The notes beneath the pieces are model-generated. The model saw only the letters and a program-made list of their open reading frames with translations. It did no database searches and was not told where the DNA came from. Positions 10,991-22,575 of a stretch of DNA of 64,000 bases are shown here, one piece after another. The stretch is from Podospora bellae-mahoneyi (taxonomy: Eukaryota > Ascomycota > Sordariomycetes > Sordariales > Podosporaceae), in the NCBI RefSeq assembly GCF_035222275.1, contig NC_085886.1, positions 2,852,001 through 2,916,000 on the forward strand. Reading direction: 5' to 3'. Position numbers and translations under genes: made by a program. How positions within the stretch are numbered: position 1 is the first letter of the stretch; each line of letters opens with the position of its first letter.

Positions 10991-13007
10991 TTACATCTCG
11001 TCGTTCTTGACGGATGGCTCCCCCTCGTACTCTTTGCACATTCCATACCATGCCCTAGAACGGCAGCCGGCTGTTTCTGTTACTGTTGGAGCAGGCGTCG
11101 TGCTGGGCATGGTTGGTGGAGGGGTAATAGTGGACTGCTCGGTAGTTGTCGTGGAGCTTGTACCTATTGTTGTGATATCGTCATAGCATCCCCAGAATCG
11201 GCCTGGGGTGGCGCATGAGGTGGTGGGAGTGGGAGTGGGCGTGGGAGTTGTTGAAGTGATTGTCGTTGTCAAGGTTGTCTTATCCTTGCAACCAAACCAT
11301 CCCCTAGATCTGTTAGCACAGTGTTTCGATTGAGTCCATATTCATAAACTTACGGAGTCAGGCACGTGGTGGTCGTTGCCGTTGTCGTAACAGTAGTAGT
11401 AATGATTGTGCCCGTGGTGATGGTGGTGGTCTCATCCAGGCAGCCCCACCATCCTGGCGTCTTGCAAGTCTCAGTTCGGGTCCTTGTCTTTTCGGTGGAC
11501 GTGGCCGATGTCGACGTCGTCGTAGTCTCTGTGCCGTTGCTCTCGTACATCTTCCAATTGCCACAGTCTCTGCACTCTGGCGTAAACTTGCACTTGGCCG
11601 CTTCATCATACTTGAGGATGACATCGTGAATGACGGATCGAATCTTGTGCGTACCAATTCCGACGCGCCACCCCTTGTCAGCCACCGTATCGTACACACA
11701 CTCCATGCCTGTGTGACAGGCTGTTTCTAGAGCATAACCGCCGTACGAGCAAGAAGCAGTGGCTCCGTTGCAGGTACCAATGTAGATCGGGTCGGCGGTG
11801 TGTCCAAAGTGAAAGGCGCCCGTGTACCGCCTAGCTTGCGGTGCTTCCGGGTCAGCACCAGGAGGCACGGGCAAGCCCAGTCTGCTGGCCGGCAAGGCTT
11901 CCGGAACGGCCTGGAAGGTCACGGTCGGAACGCCATACGTAAGGCCGAGGAAAGAGCTGACAGCACCTCCGAGAGAGTGGCCAGTCAACCAGATGTTGGC
12001 ATTGGGATAGAGCTCCGTAACATTGGCATAGAGCTCACGGCCCGCCTGGTAGTAGCGGTTCTCCTCCCGCAATGCCTGAGCAACGCACGTCGTGTTGCAA
12101 GTATAGGTCGACGTCGCGCAAGAGCAAACCTGCCGCCATGTCCAGGGTCCTTGCTGAGCGCAGCAGCAACTGAAAAAGAGGTTATCGTTTTCTTTATCGT
12201 TGGTCGTCGTGCCATCACCGTCAAAGACGGCAAGTGAGGTGCCCTTCAAGCCAATCACTACCGTCGAGTTGGTCTGATCCGCAAAGATATGTCCACGCAA
12301 TCCATCGCCCTGCCAACCAAAGTCGGCACTTCTGTTGAACGGCCTTCCAACCTCTTCCCAATCGGCCTCTCCCTCGTGCTCCACGTAGGCGTCGGCTGCC
12401 ATGTATGCCATCGTCAGGACTGTCTGCTTATCGGTAATATTGGGCCCTGGAACCTCGTCCATGGTCCACGCCGATGGGGCAAGAACCGAAACAAAACCCT
12501 GTTGTCTTGATTGAGCCACGAGGGGGTCTACCACGGCGGGTCTGCGGTCGACCAACCGCTGTATCGTCACCGCGTCACTCTGCGCTCGGAGCGGGCCAAT
12601 GCGCTCGCGGCCGTATCCATCTTCGGCGGCCAAAAAGACGTTCGCTTTTGTCACATCGACATCCTGTTTTCGGTGAAGGCCGGGGTGCTTGTGAGTACCA
12701 TGGTGGAAGACGTGGCGCAGGGTCTGGTGGCAGATTGATGGGTTAGCCCACTCGTCATACACAGCGATAAGATAACAAGACTTACAAAGGTGTGTTCGGC
12801 AGGCTGCGGGGCTTCTGGTGATAGACCTGGAATCGGAGAGATGTCTATTGGTATAGGTAGCACCTGTTGCGCATTTCCCTGGTGATTTCTGGACGCTGTC
12901 GCGATGGTGGTCCCGGAGAGGGCGAGGAAGGACAACAATAGCTGGGCGGTGACCCGTCCTTTCGATGTGCACTGGGCACCTGCCTCCTTCCTCCTCCACC
13001 ACATCAT
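10991..13007 (-). CDS. ATG15: Vacuolar phospholipase/lipase ATG15
   Basis: Atg15 breaks down autophagic-body membranes in the vacuole, reaching it through the multivesicular-body route. I read three exons, 13007-12787, 12723-11354 and 11309-10991, with introns of 63 and 44 nt, giving about 636 residues. Residues ~18-40 form the N-terminal signal anchor ([16 protein letters not shown]). Family-specific blocks include [44 protein letters not shown], the Cys-rich [17 protein letters not shown], and the lipase elbow [15 protein letters not shown] with the catalytic Ser; downstream Asp and His regions ([28 protein letters not shown]) are present. The tail is unusual: four short Cys-pair units ([37 protein letters not shown]) joined by Thr/Pro-rich linkers, the second unit crossing the last intron. 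The gene is divergent from VPS9. Exon 1 ends on a whole codon (HTF). Confidence 0.93.
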
Positions 13008-14520
13008 GGCCGGCGTGTTATTGTGGCGATGGGAGGGTTGAGGGTAAGGTGATGACGGTTGATGGTAGATGCTGTCCGTCGACTGTTGGCTACGGGTGAA
13101 TCATGAGTGAAATCGCTGGTTGAATGAACGGTAAAAGAGAGGGAGAGACACTAGATCCCCGCGTGTTGCTGGCATCCATATGACGACGCAAGGTTGGGTG
13201 CATGGGCGCGCCGATCGGAAAAGGATACGCCACCGCCAATCAGCGCCGCTGAACCTTTGCGGTACCTGCCTATGGCGCATCAAAGAGGCTCAACTTTTGG
13301 TTACTCGATATTCTCATCTTCATCTATGCGTAGTTCATAATATTGAAGTCTCCTAAGTCATTTAATCGCTGAATATATCTATCTTGCCTCCCTTCTCAAC
13401 ATCATCTTACGGACCTTGTTCCCAAAGATACCTCCAGAGCATGTGTCACGCTGCTGCGAGCAGATGCATGGCATTGATAACAACAACTGGCAGGCCAAGT
13501 ATCTTCCCCGCTATTGGACAGCAAAGGGTACTCCGCTTCGAGTGGAGCGATAACAGCCTCATCTAACCCCGGATCTGCTGGGCCTCGTTGTCCCATGACA
13601 TGCATCAACAACTCACCCATTGAGTTGGTTGGTGCCTGCTGATGACTGAAGGCGGTGACAAAGACCTTTTTTCGTCTTTTAAGATCTTCCAACTAGATTT
13701 CGCTGAACTACTTCTCTTCAGTATATTCTCAGCACTCAGTAGCTCTCGAAGAATATCCATTGTATAGTGTAATCCCAAGGCCATGACTGGTTGAAGCAGT
13801 GATGCTCCAAGATCGTATTCCATGTGCCATAAACATGCATACCTTACGTCTGTCCCTACAATCGTCATCGGCCACGAGTCTTACATTGCGGCCCCTTTCC
13901 TTTCTTTCCCAGTCATTCCAGAATTCGGGTCCTCCAGAAGGCGAGGCCAGTCTCGTGCGCACCTTGAAGGCTGGCGGCGTCCGATAACAAACCTCTTATC
14001 GGACCCACCACAAGTACGTACCTCGCCCAGCACCGGCACCTCAACTGTGACAGCTCGAACAAGAGCTCCGTTTCTCCCGCGACGAAGTGTCTCTTGTCTG
14101 TTCTAGCGACTCGCGTCGTCCCGAATTCCCCTCCCCTCTCTCAATCCTTTCCTCACTTTTGCACCGCCAGCTTCAGTGTTCATTCATTCTGTTTCTCCAA
14201 CGGGTTGGCTCTTTGAAGTGGCTCGGTCTGTGGGTGGTCTGTACGGCTGGGCCTGTGGTTTCAAGGCTCCCCTAAAATTACTACCATAAGCCACTGCGAC
14301 AGCATCAGCCAGCCAGGTAAGGTAAACGGCCAATGTTGACCACCCTGTGTTTTTTTCTGTCATTAGGTTATGTCCAGTGCAGCCACAAGGGATGCGGCGA
14401 TCTCCCGCTCGTTTATCTTTTTGTAGACTTCTGCTGTTGTTCTCCAGAAATTCCCCTGCTTTGAAGGAAGCGCATTGTGGTCACGGATCCTGCGGATAGA
14501 GACTTGAACACAGCACTGAC
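13008..14520. other. Divergent promoter region ATG15 / VPS9 gene
   Basis: These 1.5 kb between divergent genes contain only short unsupported reading frames. The last ~300 bases probably form the 5' UTR of the VPS9 gene, including a possible intron described separately. Confidence 0.55.
14317..14366 (+). other. Possible 5' UTR intron of the VPS9 gene
   Basis: GTAAGG at 14317 and a T-rich run ending CATTAG at 14366 bracket 50 bases about 150 bases before the ATG. Splice signals and length fit, but there is no coding evidence to confirm it. Confidence 0.3.
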
Positions 14521-16971
14521 ATGTTGTCCAGCCTGAGCCCAAACCCCAGCAACAGCAGCACCGACAGCAGCACCATGTCGTCCAACACACCAAGTGCCAC
14601 AGAGCGCTCTGGCTCCTCGAGACCTCTTCGTTCCTTTCGTGTCGAGCGCTCACCCTCCCCGGAACCAATGTCTCGTCCAAAGAGAGCCAGTACCATCATG
14701 ACGGGACTAACGCCTGGTGCGAAGTCCATGGTCCGTACTGCGTCTGGTACGCATGTGAGGCTGGGCAGCGAGACGGAAAGGCCAGACACCTTTGAGAGCC
14801 GGATTAGTGAGGAGAATGCCGATTCTGAACCACCGAGGGCCTCAGTTGACCTGGACGACCTGCCCATCGAGCTGGTCAGCTTGACCGACGGCTTCATTGA
14901 CTCATTGTCGGCCAAGGTCCATTCCACTCCGCCAAATATTGACAGGCTGTCGCAAATGTTCCAGGACTTTTATGCTACTGCCTCAGCCCATATCAGGACC
15001 CATATCGACAGCCTGGCTACTCTGCAGAGGCGAGATGTGTCTCCGACGCCAGCCCTGTCGACCAGAGCATCTGCTACCAGCTTGCTCCGGGCCAAGGCTG
15101 CTTCGCTGGGTACCAAGGAGAAGACGAAGCCAGGAGTTGTCAGAAGGGAATCAGAGATGTTGACACCAGAAGAGCTGGCGGAAAGGAAAAAGGCGCGGAG
15201 AGCGCTGGAGCAGAAGAAGGGACTCTTGGAGGAAGCCGTGGAGAGGAGGTTATGTGAAGGAGTCTACAGCAAAATCTACCGCCATCGTACCACTCAAGAC
15301 GAAGCACAGGATGCCAAACTCCGGTCAAAAACTGCTGCCCTCGCCGTGGTTGATATTGGGCCCGTGGATCTCGGTGTCGAGCTCGGCACACCAGAAAATG
15401 GTCCAGAAGCGATCGCCAAGAAGACGGCCGAGGTCAAGGAGTGGTTAGAGGGCGCAAGGAAAGAGCTCACGTTGATGAGCCAGGCGCGGTATCCCCTTCG
15501 GAAGATCAACCACCTAAAGGCCGCCTTCAAGAGCATCATTGATACCCTGGCACATTTCCACCCCTCGTCCTCGGCCGATGAGCTCATGCCCATGCTCATC
15601 TACACTCTCATCACCCTCCCACCACAGAACCTCAACGCCATCAGTGACATCAACTTCATCCAGCGCTTCCGCTGGGAACAAAAGCTAACCGGCGAGGCCT
15701 CCTACTGCCTAACAACTCTCGAGGCGACAATCAGCTTCCTCGAAACCGTGGATCTATCTACCCTCCGCGCCGACGAAACCCCCGGCGGGCCCATGAAAGC
15801 CCCCGGCTCACCCCCTAAAGAAAACACCTTCCCCCCAGCCTTCTCACCCACCTCACCCTCTCCCCCGACAGCCGCCACCGCCATCGCGGCGGCAGCCGCC
15901 TCCAGTCCAAACCCCAACACAGCAACAGCCTCCCTCTCCGCCAATTTGATCAGGCCCCCCTCCCCCTCCCCCTCCTCAGCAGCCGCAGCGGGCTTCCGCT
16001 CCACAGTCTCGCAACAGCTCCGCAACCGCCGCCTCTCAGACCTAGTAAACACCCCCGCCCAAGCCTTCAACGCCGCCTCCGACGCTGTCCTCTCAACAGT
16101 CAACACCGCCGACCAGTCCCTAAAAACAATAGGAAACTCCCTCGGCGACAGCTACAAATTCCTCCTCGGCAAGCTCCGCGAACCTCTCTCCCAATCCGAC
16201 GGCCAAGTCCTCGTGCCCAAAACCCTCGACGACGCAAGGAAACTGATCGGGACACCACCACCACCCCTCGACAGGGCTGACTCCCCCTCCCCTGGCCCGG
16301 GTCCGGTGTCAGAAGACCGCACCCCATTATTGTCTTTCATCTCAGGCACAGGCCGCAAAATATCTCGCGACCCTTCCGCGGATAGTACCCGCAGCGGGAA
16401 CTCACGACGCGCCCTAGATGAGCCCAACTTACGCCCCCCCGCATCAACAACAACAACAACAACAGCAGCAGCAGTAGCCACAGGAGTGGGCGGTAGTCCA
16501 GTTGTGACCAGCCCCCTAGACTCCATGAGACAATTAGGCAACTCGTTCAACCCCTTGGGTCGGATCTCGGCCGGCATCGGCGGCTTTCGCAACTTTGGCC
16601 GTTCAACGCCCACACCGTCATCACCTGCACCACCCACGCCGACGAAGGATGCTGTTTCTACTCTCTCAACCCGTGGGTTGGGAGTCACGACCGGGGCTGC
16701 GGGGACAGAAGGGGGTGATTTGGCTACTGTGAGTCCAAGTCCAACCACAACTGGTGATATAACAAGGGCAAACGGTGCTGACGACTGTGCGCAAAAGGCA
16801 TTTCCCGATCTGGCAGGGTCACTCCCGCCAAAGAAAATCGAGGGGCCAATACAGAAGTTTGTGAACATGCAGAATGCCGCCGAAATGAAAGTGGGGGATG
16901 TGTTTGAGCTGCTGAAGGACTACAAGAGGTTGGCTGGGGCGATCAAGGAGATGGGGGGGTTCAAGGAGTGA
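14521..16971 (+). CDS. VPS9: VPS9-domain guanine nucleotide exchange factor for Rab5
   Basis: This single-exon gene encodes 816 residues. The VPS9 domain sits at about residues 300-410: RYPLRKINHLKAAFKSIID, then SADELMPMLIYTLITLPP with the family's conserved Asp-Glu, then WEQKLTGEASYCLTTLEA with a terminal amphipathic helix. VPS9 proteins load GTP on Rab5/Vps21 at endosomes, and a Rab5 GTPase is encoded 35 kb away in this window. The first 130 residues and the stretch from ~430 to 770 are Ser/Pro/Ala/Thr-rich and probably disordered; the C-terminal 45 residues (GPIQKFVNMQNAAEMKVGDV onward) look ordered and helical. The ATG at 14521 is the first in frame and gives a Ser/Asn-rich start. Calling it the Vps9 orthologue rather than another VPS9-family member rests on overall shape. 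No CUE domain is visible at the C-terminus, unlike yeast Vps9. Confidence 0.85.
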   Translation: MLSSLSPNPSNSSTDSSTMSSNTPSATERSGSSRPLRSFRVERSPSPEPMSRPKRASTIMTGLTPGAKSMVRTASGTHVRLGSETERPDTFESRISEENADSEPPRASVDLDDLPIELVSLTDGFIDSLSAKVHSTPPNIDRLSQMFQDFYATASAHIRTHIDSLATLQRRDVSPTPALSTRASATSLLRAKAASLGTKEKTKPGVVRRESEMLTPEELAERKKARRALEQKKGLLEEAVERRLCEGVYSKIYRHRTTQDEAQDAKLRSKTAALAVVDIGPVDLGVELGTPENGPEAIAKKTAEVKEWLEGARKELTLMSQARYPLRKINHLKAAFKSIIDTLAHFHPSSSADELMPMLIYTLITLPPQNLNAISDINFIQRFRWEQKLTGEASYCLTTLEATISFLETVDLSTLRADETPGGPMKAPGSPPKENTFPPAFSPTSPSPPTAATAIAAAAASSPNPNTATASLSANLIRPPSPSPSSAAAAGFRSTVSQQLRNRRLSDLVNTPAQAFNAASDAVLSTVNTADQSLKTIGNSLGDSYKFLLGKLREPLSQSDGQVLVPKTLDDARKLIGTPPPPLDRADSPSPGPGPVSEDRTPLLSFISGTGRKISRDPSADSTRSGNSRRALDEPNLRPPASTTTTTTAAAVATGVGGSPVVTSPLDSMRQLGNSFNPLGRISAGIGGFRNFGRSTPTPSSPAPPTPTKDAVSTLSTRGLGVTTGAAGTEGGDLATVSPSPTTTGDITRANGADDCAQKAFPDLAGSLPPKKIEGPIQKFVNMQNAAEMKVGDVFELLKDYKRLAGAIKEMGGFKE

Positions 16972-17633
16972 TGATGTTGGGTACCTAAGTGTGGTAGAAT
17001 AGATGAGGGTAAAAGGTTAGATGTATGTGGTGACTGGCATCTTGCATTCGGAATGGATAAACAAATCTAGGATATGACAGGTAGAAAGTGTCAAGAGAAA
17101 TGAAATCATCATTATCAGCAGTTTGAAGCACATAAGAATTGAAATCAGCAAAACTGTATAAGAGTACTCTTTATTTCTCTAATCCTACCCTACTTCTTCC
17201 TTCCCCTCCCCTTTCCTATCCTTTTTGCTTTGCTTGTGTGAGGTGCAAAAAAAACCAAATTTGACCTCCATCCATCCATCCATCCATCCATCCATCCATC
17301 CATCCATCCATCCATCCATCCATCCATCCATCCATCCATCCATCCATCCATCCACCTTTCCACCCTTATGCTTCCTTCCATCCCAGCCAACCATTCATTC
17401 ATTCACCTAGCCATCATTCACGATACACCACCCAGTAGCAGCAACTATCCACCCAGCCACACCAACCTGATATCAGATGCTACCTACCTAATGCCACCAG
17501 CCAACAAAGATTAAATCGAAAAACCCGTATAAGATAAAGAAACCCACCAAAAAGGCAAACCAAAAATCCAGGGGCATGGTGGTGCACCAGTAACACTAAC
17601 CCGCTTCTTTTGCTCAACCGCCCCCTTCCTCCA
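16972..17633. other. Convergent intergenic region with tetranucleotide repeat
   Basis: These 662 bases separate the 3' ends of the VPS9 and alpha-actinin genes. The main content is the (CATC)n array listed separately; no gene is seen. Confidence 0.6.
17267..17355 (+). repeat. (CATC)n microsatellite, about 22 units
   Basis: An uninterrupted CATC/ATCC tetranucleotide array of about 89 bases lies between two convergent genes. It reads through as Ile-His-Pro-Ser repeats in one frame, but that frame is not supported as a protein. Confidence 0.97.
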
Positions 17634-20418
17634 TCAATAAACCCCATTCTTCCCACTAGCCACACTCTTCGCCGGACTCGTCCTCCCATTCGTCCTTTCC
17701 CCCAAAATCCCACTAACATTACTCCTCCCACTCCCACTACTAGCCGGCCTGCCCCCCTCATCAGCAATCAACCTCTCCATAAAAGCAATATAATCAAACT
17801 GCCTCTTCCCCCTGTCTTCCTTCACATCCGGCCCCTTGTGCTCAGGAATAATCTCCACCAGCTTCTCAATCACCTCGTCCGGCACCAAGCTATGCCGCAG
17901 ATCCATCTCCGTCACATACGGCTTTCCGTCCGCCACCTCCCTAAAGCTCTGAAACACCTGCTCCGCCGTGTTCTGATCCTCCGTCACATCAACCATGAAC
18001 CGAATAAACTGCTCAAACGTCACCCTGTCCCGCCCGTTCGACGTCGCCAAAAAGTACTCGTGCATCTCATCCTCGGAAAACACCAAGCCCAGCGACGCCA
18101 ACGCGGCCGAAAACTCAATTTCCGACAGGGAATTGCTGTCGTCTCGGTCAAAGTGTCTAAAGACAGACTCGAATTCCTCGAGCTGGATAGGCGTGAGGTT
18201 CGTCATGCTCCGTGCCACGACTTGGTTGTCCAAGAAGGCCAATTTTTTCGAAACCGACGATTTGACGAGCGAGAGCTCGTACACCAGCTCGTCGTACGTG
18301 TAAGTCGTAAAGTCGTTTTCTTCGATGTTCGCCTCCTGGCACTTGGCATCTACTGCCGCGATGGTCACCAGGTACGCGTCTAGAGGTGGTAAGTTATCCG
18401 ACAGCTTTCTGACATGGTGCAGCTGGTCTTCTACATCGCCTTCCAGCCCTGATATGGCTAGTTGCATCGTGTTGAGGGCGAGCGCAAAATCGTTGGCCTT
18501 GTCGGCAAAGGACTTGCGGAGGGCGTTTTTGATGCTGTCTTTGTCAGTTTTGGAATCCAAAAAAAGAAAAAGAAAAAAGAAAGAAAAAAAAAAGGATGAG
18601 GGCAAGATCTCACTCTCTAATGGTCTCATTGATCAATTGACCGCGCGCCATCTCAGACTTGGTCAGATTCGACCATTCCCTATCAAGCGTATCTAGACTC
18701 AAATGCGCCGGTGGATCATACGGCCGCAACCGATACGTCCCCAACTTGGTCTTGATGTTCCCCAACAGCGTCGCCAACTCGCTCTTCTCCGCCACCCACT
18801 CCCTCTTGACACCCCTCTTGTAAGACGCAAACTCACCCGCCTGCGCCTTGGCGTCAGCATAAGTCCCCTCAAACTTTGCAGTCTGCCAGCTCTCAATCTG
18901 GGCACGGATGGCCTTGAGAAGAGCAGCCATTCTCCTCTCATAAGCGCTCTGCATCTCCCAGGCACCTTGCATGTTGTTCACAAACTTCTCCACGCGCCGA
19001 CCCGCGTTCTCAACCTTTTCCATCTGAGAAAAGGCGTGGAACCAGTAGGCAATATACGTCATGAGCGAGCGCTCGTCAGGCTTGGCCACATCGCACACAT
19101 CCTCCACATCAAGCAGCTTGGGGATGCCAATCTCCTTATGAGCGATATCAAACGCCAGCTGCATGTTGCCCCGGTGATCCGACTTGTCGAGAGCGTCATA
19201 GTCGATCAGGTCGGGACGGTGGATATCAAGCAAGGCACAGAATGCCAGGCCATCATTCCAGCTCGCACTAAAATCCCGTACGTCGACCTCGTCGTAACAG
19301 GCTGTTTTACGTTGACACCACAGAAGTAGACCTTCTTTGGCCGTCATACCCTCCTCGTTAATGTCACTGATGGTGAAACGCAAAATAAGCGTCCATATAA
19401 GCCCCAGGATAATCTTTCTGTTTCCGTCCACGACATCTTCGGCGCCTATATTCGTCATTTGAATCCCTCGGGATTTGATAAAGTTGAGGGCGAGGTTGGC
19501 GTTCTCGAAGCGCTGCACACGCAGCTTTGGTTTGGCGGCATATCGGCCGAGTGATTCGCCCGAGAGACACTCGAGGAGGTGGATGAGCATTACCTGTTGG
19601 AAAAAACGGTCAGCATATATACTTCCGACGGCTTTTGCCAGAGAATAATAATTAAAAACACATACGCCATCACTCAGGTCTTGCACCAGATCCTTGACCT
19701 CGAGGTTCCGGACTTCCAACTTTGTGTTTAGCCATTTGGTAAAGGTCTTTTGCTGGACCGTGATCCAGCGCTGCTGCTCGGCGAAGGCCATCCTGGTCAG
19801 GCCCTGCTCGTGGGGAGGTTCGGTGGCGGCGAGAGCGTCGGCGGCGGGGGTGTTCGAGGCCCGCTTGAAGCGGCCTTTCAACGAGTTTTCCCTCTTGCTG
19901 GCGAGGGCTAGGCTGGTTGAGCCTGAACGCTGCAGTCGGGCGGCATGCAGCTGTTTGGCGTCGCGGCGGCTGCGGGTGAGTGGTGGCCGTTGGGGTTGGG
20001 GACTGCCCGTGTGAGCAACGAGACCACCAGGTGGGGATGATGGAGATTTGGCGGTGGGGACGTCGTCAGTGCAGTGGGTAGTGTGGCTAGTGCACGATGA
20101 TGAAGCGGTGCTGGAGATGGATGCCCGTCTGTATTCGTCGTCGTCGGCGTTGTTGTCGCAGATGTCAAAGATGGTATCCGTGGAGTATTCGGATGAGCCG
20201 TTGGAGGAGGCTACCGAGGACACCGAGAGCGCGGAGGGGCGGTTGACAATGGTTGTGGTGGTGGTGGTGGTGGTGTTGGTGGCGCTGTGGCTGCCCGAGT
20301 GTTGCTGTAAACAATCGAGATCAGGGAATCGCTCCAGCTCCAACCCCAACCCCACGCTGTTGCCGGGCAGGCCTGGTGCCGGCTGTCCGCCAGCGGCACA
20401 ACTGTCAAATCCCGCCAT
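17634..20418 (-). CDS. Alpha-actinin (actin cross-linker)
   Basis: I read three exons, 20418-19666, 19593-18614 and 18534-17634, coding for about 877 residues. The introns are 72 and 79 nt. Splicing is fixed by conservation: the first join gives DLSDG-VMLIHLLECLSGESL and the second gives LINETIRD-IKNALRKSF. Domain order is CH1 (~213-318), CH2 (~330-435, from MTAKEGLLLWCQRKTA), a spectrin-like helical rod (~455-650), and C-terminal EF-hands (FRHFDRDDSNSLSEIEF is a canonical loop; the later ones are degenerate). Alpha-actinin bundles F-actin at the cytokinetic ring and hyphal tips. The ~210-residue Ser/Thr/Asn-rich extension before CH1 is longer than in animal forms and is of unknown role. The first intron is a multiple of three with no stop, so an unspliced message would still be translated with 24 extra residues. 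A purine/pyrimidine-rich tract fills intron 2. Confidence 0.93.
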
Positions 20419-22575
20419 TTTTGGCCCGACAGAGCCCCTGATAACGATAAGAAAAAAATAAGGTTGGTCCCAAGATCGGATGCACCACGCCGAGCCTGCT
20501 CAGGGGTATGTAGCACCTGGGTATCGAACACAAAAAGAAAAAAAATCCAGGGGAGTCGAACAGCGCCGGGCTTCAAGAACAAGACAAGATGCAACATGTG
20601 TCTTGGAGTTGTCTCCTGGGGGATCTACAGTTTATATTTCTCTCTGTCCCTTCCGCCAACAGCCAACTCCATGGTATGTCCGGCATGGCATATGCTATCC
20701 TTCGCAAGCACTCTCTTACAGCTGAGAGGATGAAACACCACGGTCCAAGGTCTCCCGTTCCAACAGTAGCCCGCCGGCCTTCTGTTGTCAATGCATCTTG
20801 TCAAGTATTTTGAAATGTCGCACCCTGGTGGGACTCCGGCCTCGTGCCGATCGTAGAGCGAGATCATAGATCCGGCTGTTTGTTCCTAGGTCGGGAGGAA
20901 GACGATCCCAAGTTACAGTTGCCACCAAGAACCCTGACTGCTGGGCAGCGACACGCATCGATACCACTCTACTGGTGAAAATCGACTGCCAGTCATTCAT
21001 GCTGGTGACATCCTGGCTGGAAGGAGACGAAAATATCACCGACATCTGTGCCCTCAATAGATCCTTTTATTAAGTCGATGTTCATTTTGTGTTTGGCAAA
21101 GTCCTGGTCAGCGATAGACGGCCCATTGTCGCATGAATATTGGGTCCTTCAAGCGAGCAGAAACCGACGGCATCTGCTTCATGTGTAGCCTATGAATACT
21201 GTGATGTATTTAGCCATCAGGCTTTCGGGTCGCCACAGGAACTGCTCAGTCTCCAAGCAGAGAAAGCTTGACCTCGGCCCCACAGGTTGCAGACATCGAA
21301 GTCAACACTCCAGGAACAATAAGCCAGCAAGTGTTGACAACATAATGAAACCCCAATTTTGACATGTTCTCAAGGCCTTGAAAGTTGGCTATGACAAAAA
21401 TAGACATGAAGGTCAAAAGCCCTTGAATTTCAGGTTGCAATCCTGTTCTGAAAAGAAATTGTGTAGAAGACCCACTACTTTGGTTCACGAGGTGCCCCAT
21501 TTCACCCAATGTTGGAGCCGCACAGCCATGCTCTGACAGTCCTCTGCTGTGTCACGATCAGATGCAGATTGCACCATCTAAGGAATTGATGGCTGTCTCA
21601 AGCCCAGACTGCCTTGGTGAGCATGAAAATTTCCAAAATCATGTTGACAGACCATGTGAAACGAGGCTTGAGATTTGAACATGGCTGCCATCTATATAGT
21701 AATAATGCATCGCAATCCTTTTCTCCATGACGAGCTGGCAACTGGAGGCTGTTCCTGAATGTCCCTGGCAATGCACCCCTTGACCAGGAGATCCACTGAT
21801 CTGGACACGCCGTTGAACCCCATCTGTGGGGGAACCAGATCTGTTGACAGCCAGCCAATAGGGGGGCTTGAATGCTCTTCACCCCTGCACTTCAGTTGCC
21901 CTGGCCCGAGCTTGGCAGGGCTCACCGCCCGACCTGCAGATGCCAGCCCCACTATTCTGCCAGGAAACTCCCCCACTAATCAGCTTGGCTTATCTTTTTT
22001 TTGACGTCCCTACGGTTCGCTGACTCTCCTCCATCTGTACAACCAAAGAAAAATAACAGGCACAGTCCGACCTGCAACTTTGCCGACATAGCTGCAGTAC
22101 AAGAAGTGACCCGTTTCCGCACCCGCCGAGCCATCGCCGGCGAGCTGCCCATTGCTTCATTGCATTCACAAGGTACGTAAACATCTTCTTCTTTTCTCTC
22201 ACAATTCCACCTTCCCTTCCTTCAACCACCACCTTTCCTCTCACCCCAATCGAGTCGCCTGGATTGCCACTACTCGGTCCCATTTTCACTGCCCCACCTA
22301 CACTGCACCTCTCAGATCAAAACATTCATCTTCTCTCTGTCTTTCACGCCTCATTCTCTCTTCCCACGCCTTCCTCTCTTCCCTCACATCCATCGACACT
22401 ACCGACACAGCGACTCCATCATCCTGGCCTTGAGTTAACCTGCTAGTTGAGCTATAGCTACATCGAGTCGCGCAGCAATAACCGCTTCGTTCTGCCAACA
22501 CTGTAACAATCACAACCGCAAATCACGCAGCGTCACAAGAGTCCTTGGTGATCAAAGCCAAGAATCAAATCAACA
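20419..22575. other. Divergent promoter region alpha-actinin / PUS7
   Basis: These 2.16 kb between divergent genes carry no credible reading frame. The PUS7-proximal part (about 22140-22575) is pyrimidine-rich and likely 5' UTR; a GTACGT at 22173 could be a leader-intron donor, without further support. Confidence 0.5.

Noticed and set aside
14317-14520. A coding exon upstream of the VPS9 gene start
   Set aside because: The frames upstream of 14521 contain stops and no conserved sequence; only a leader intron is plausible.
17225-17410. Protein frames across the (CATC)n array
   Set aside because: They exist only because a tetranucleotide repeat is open in several frames.
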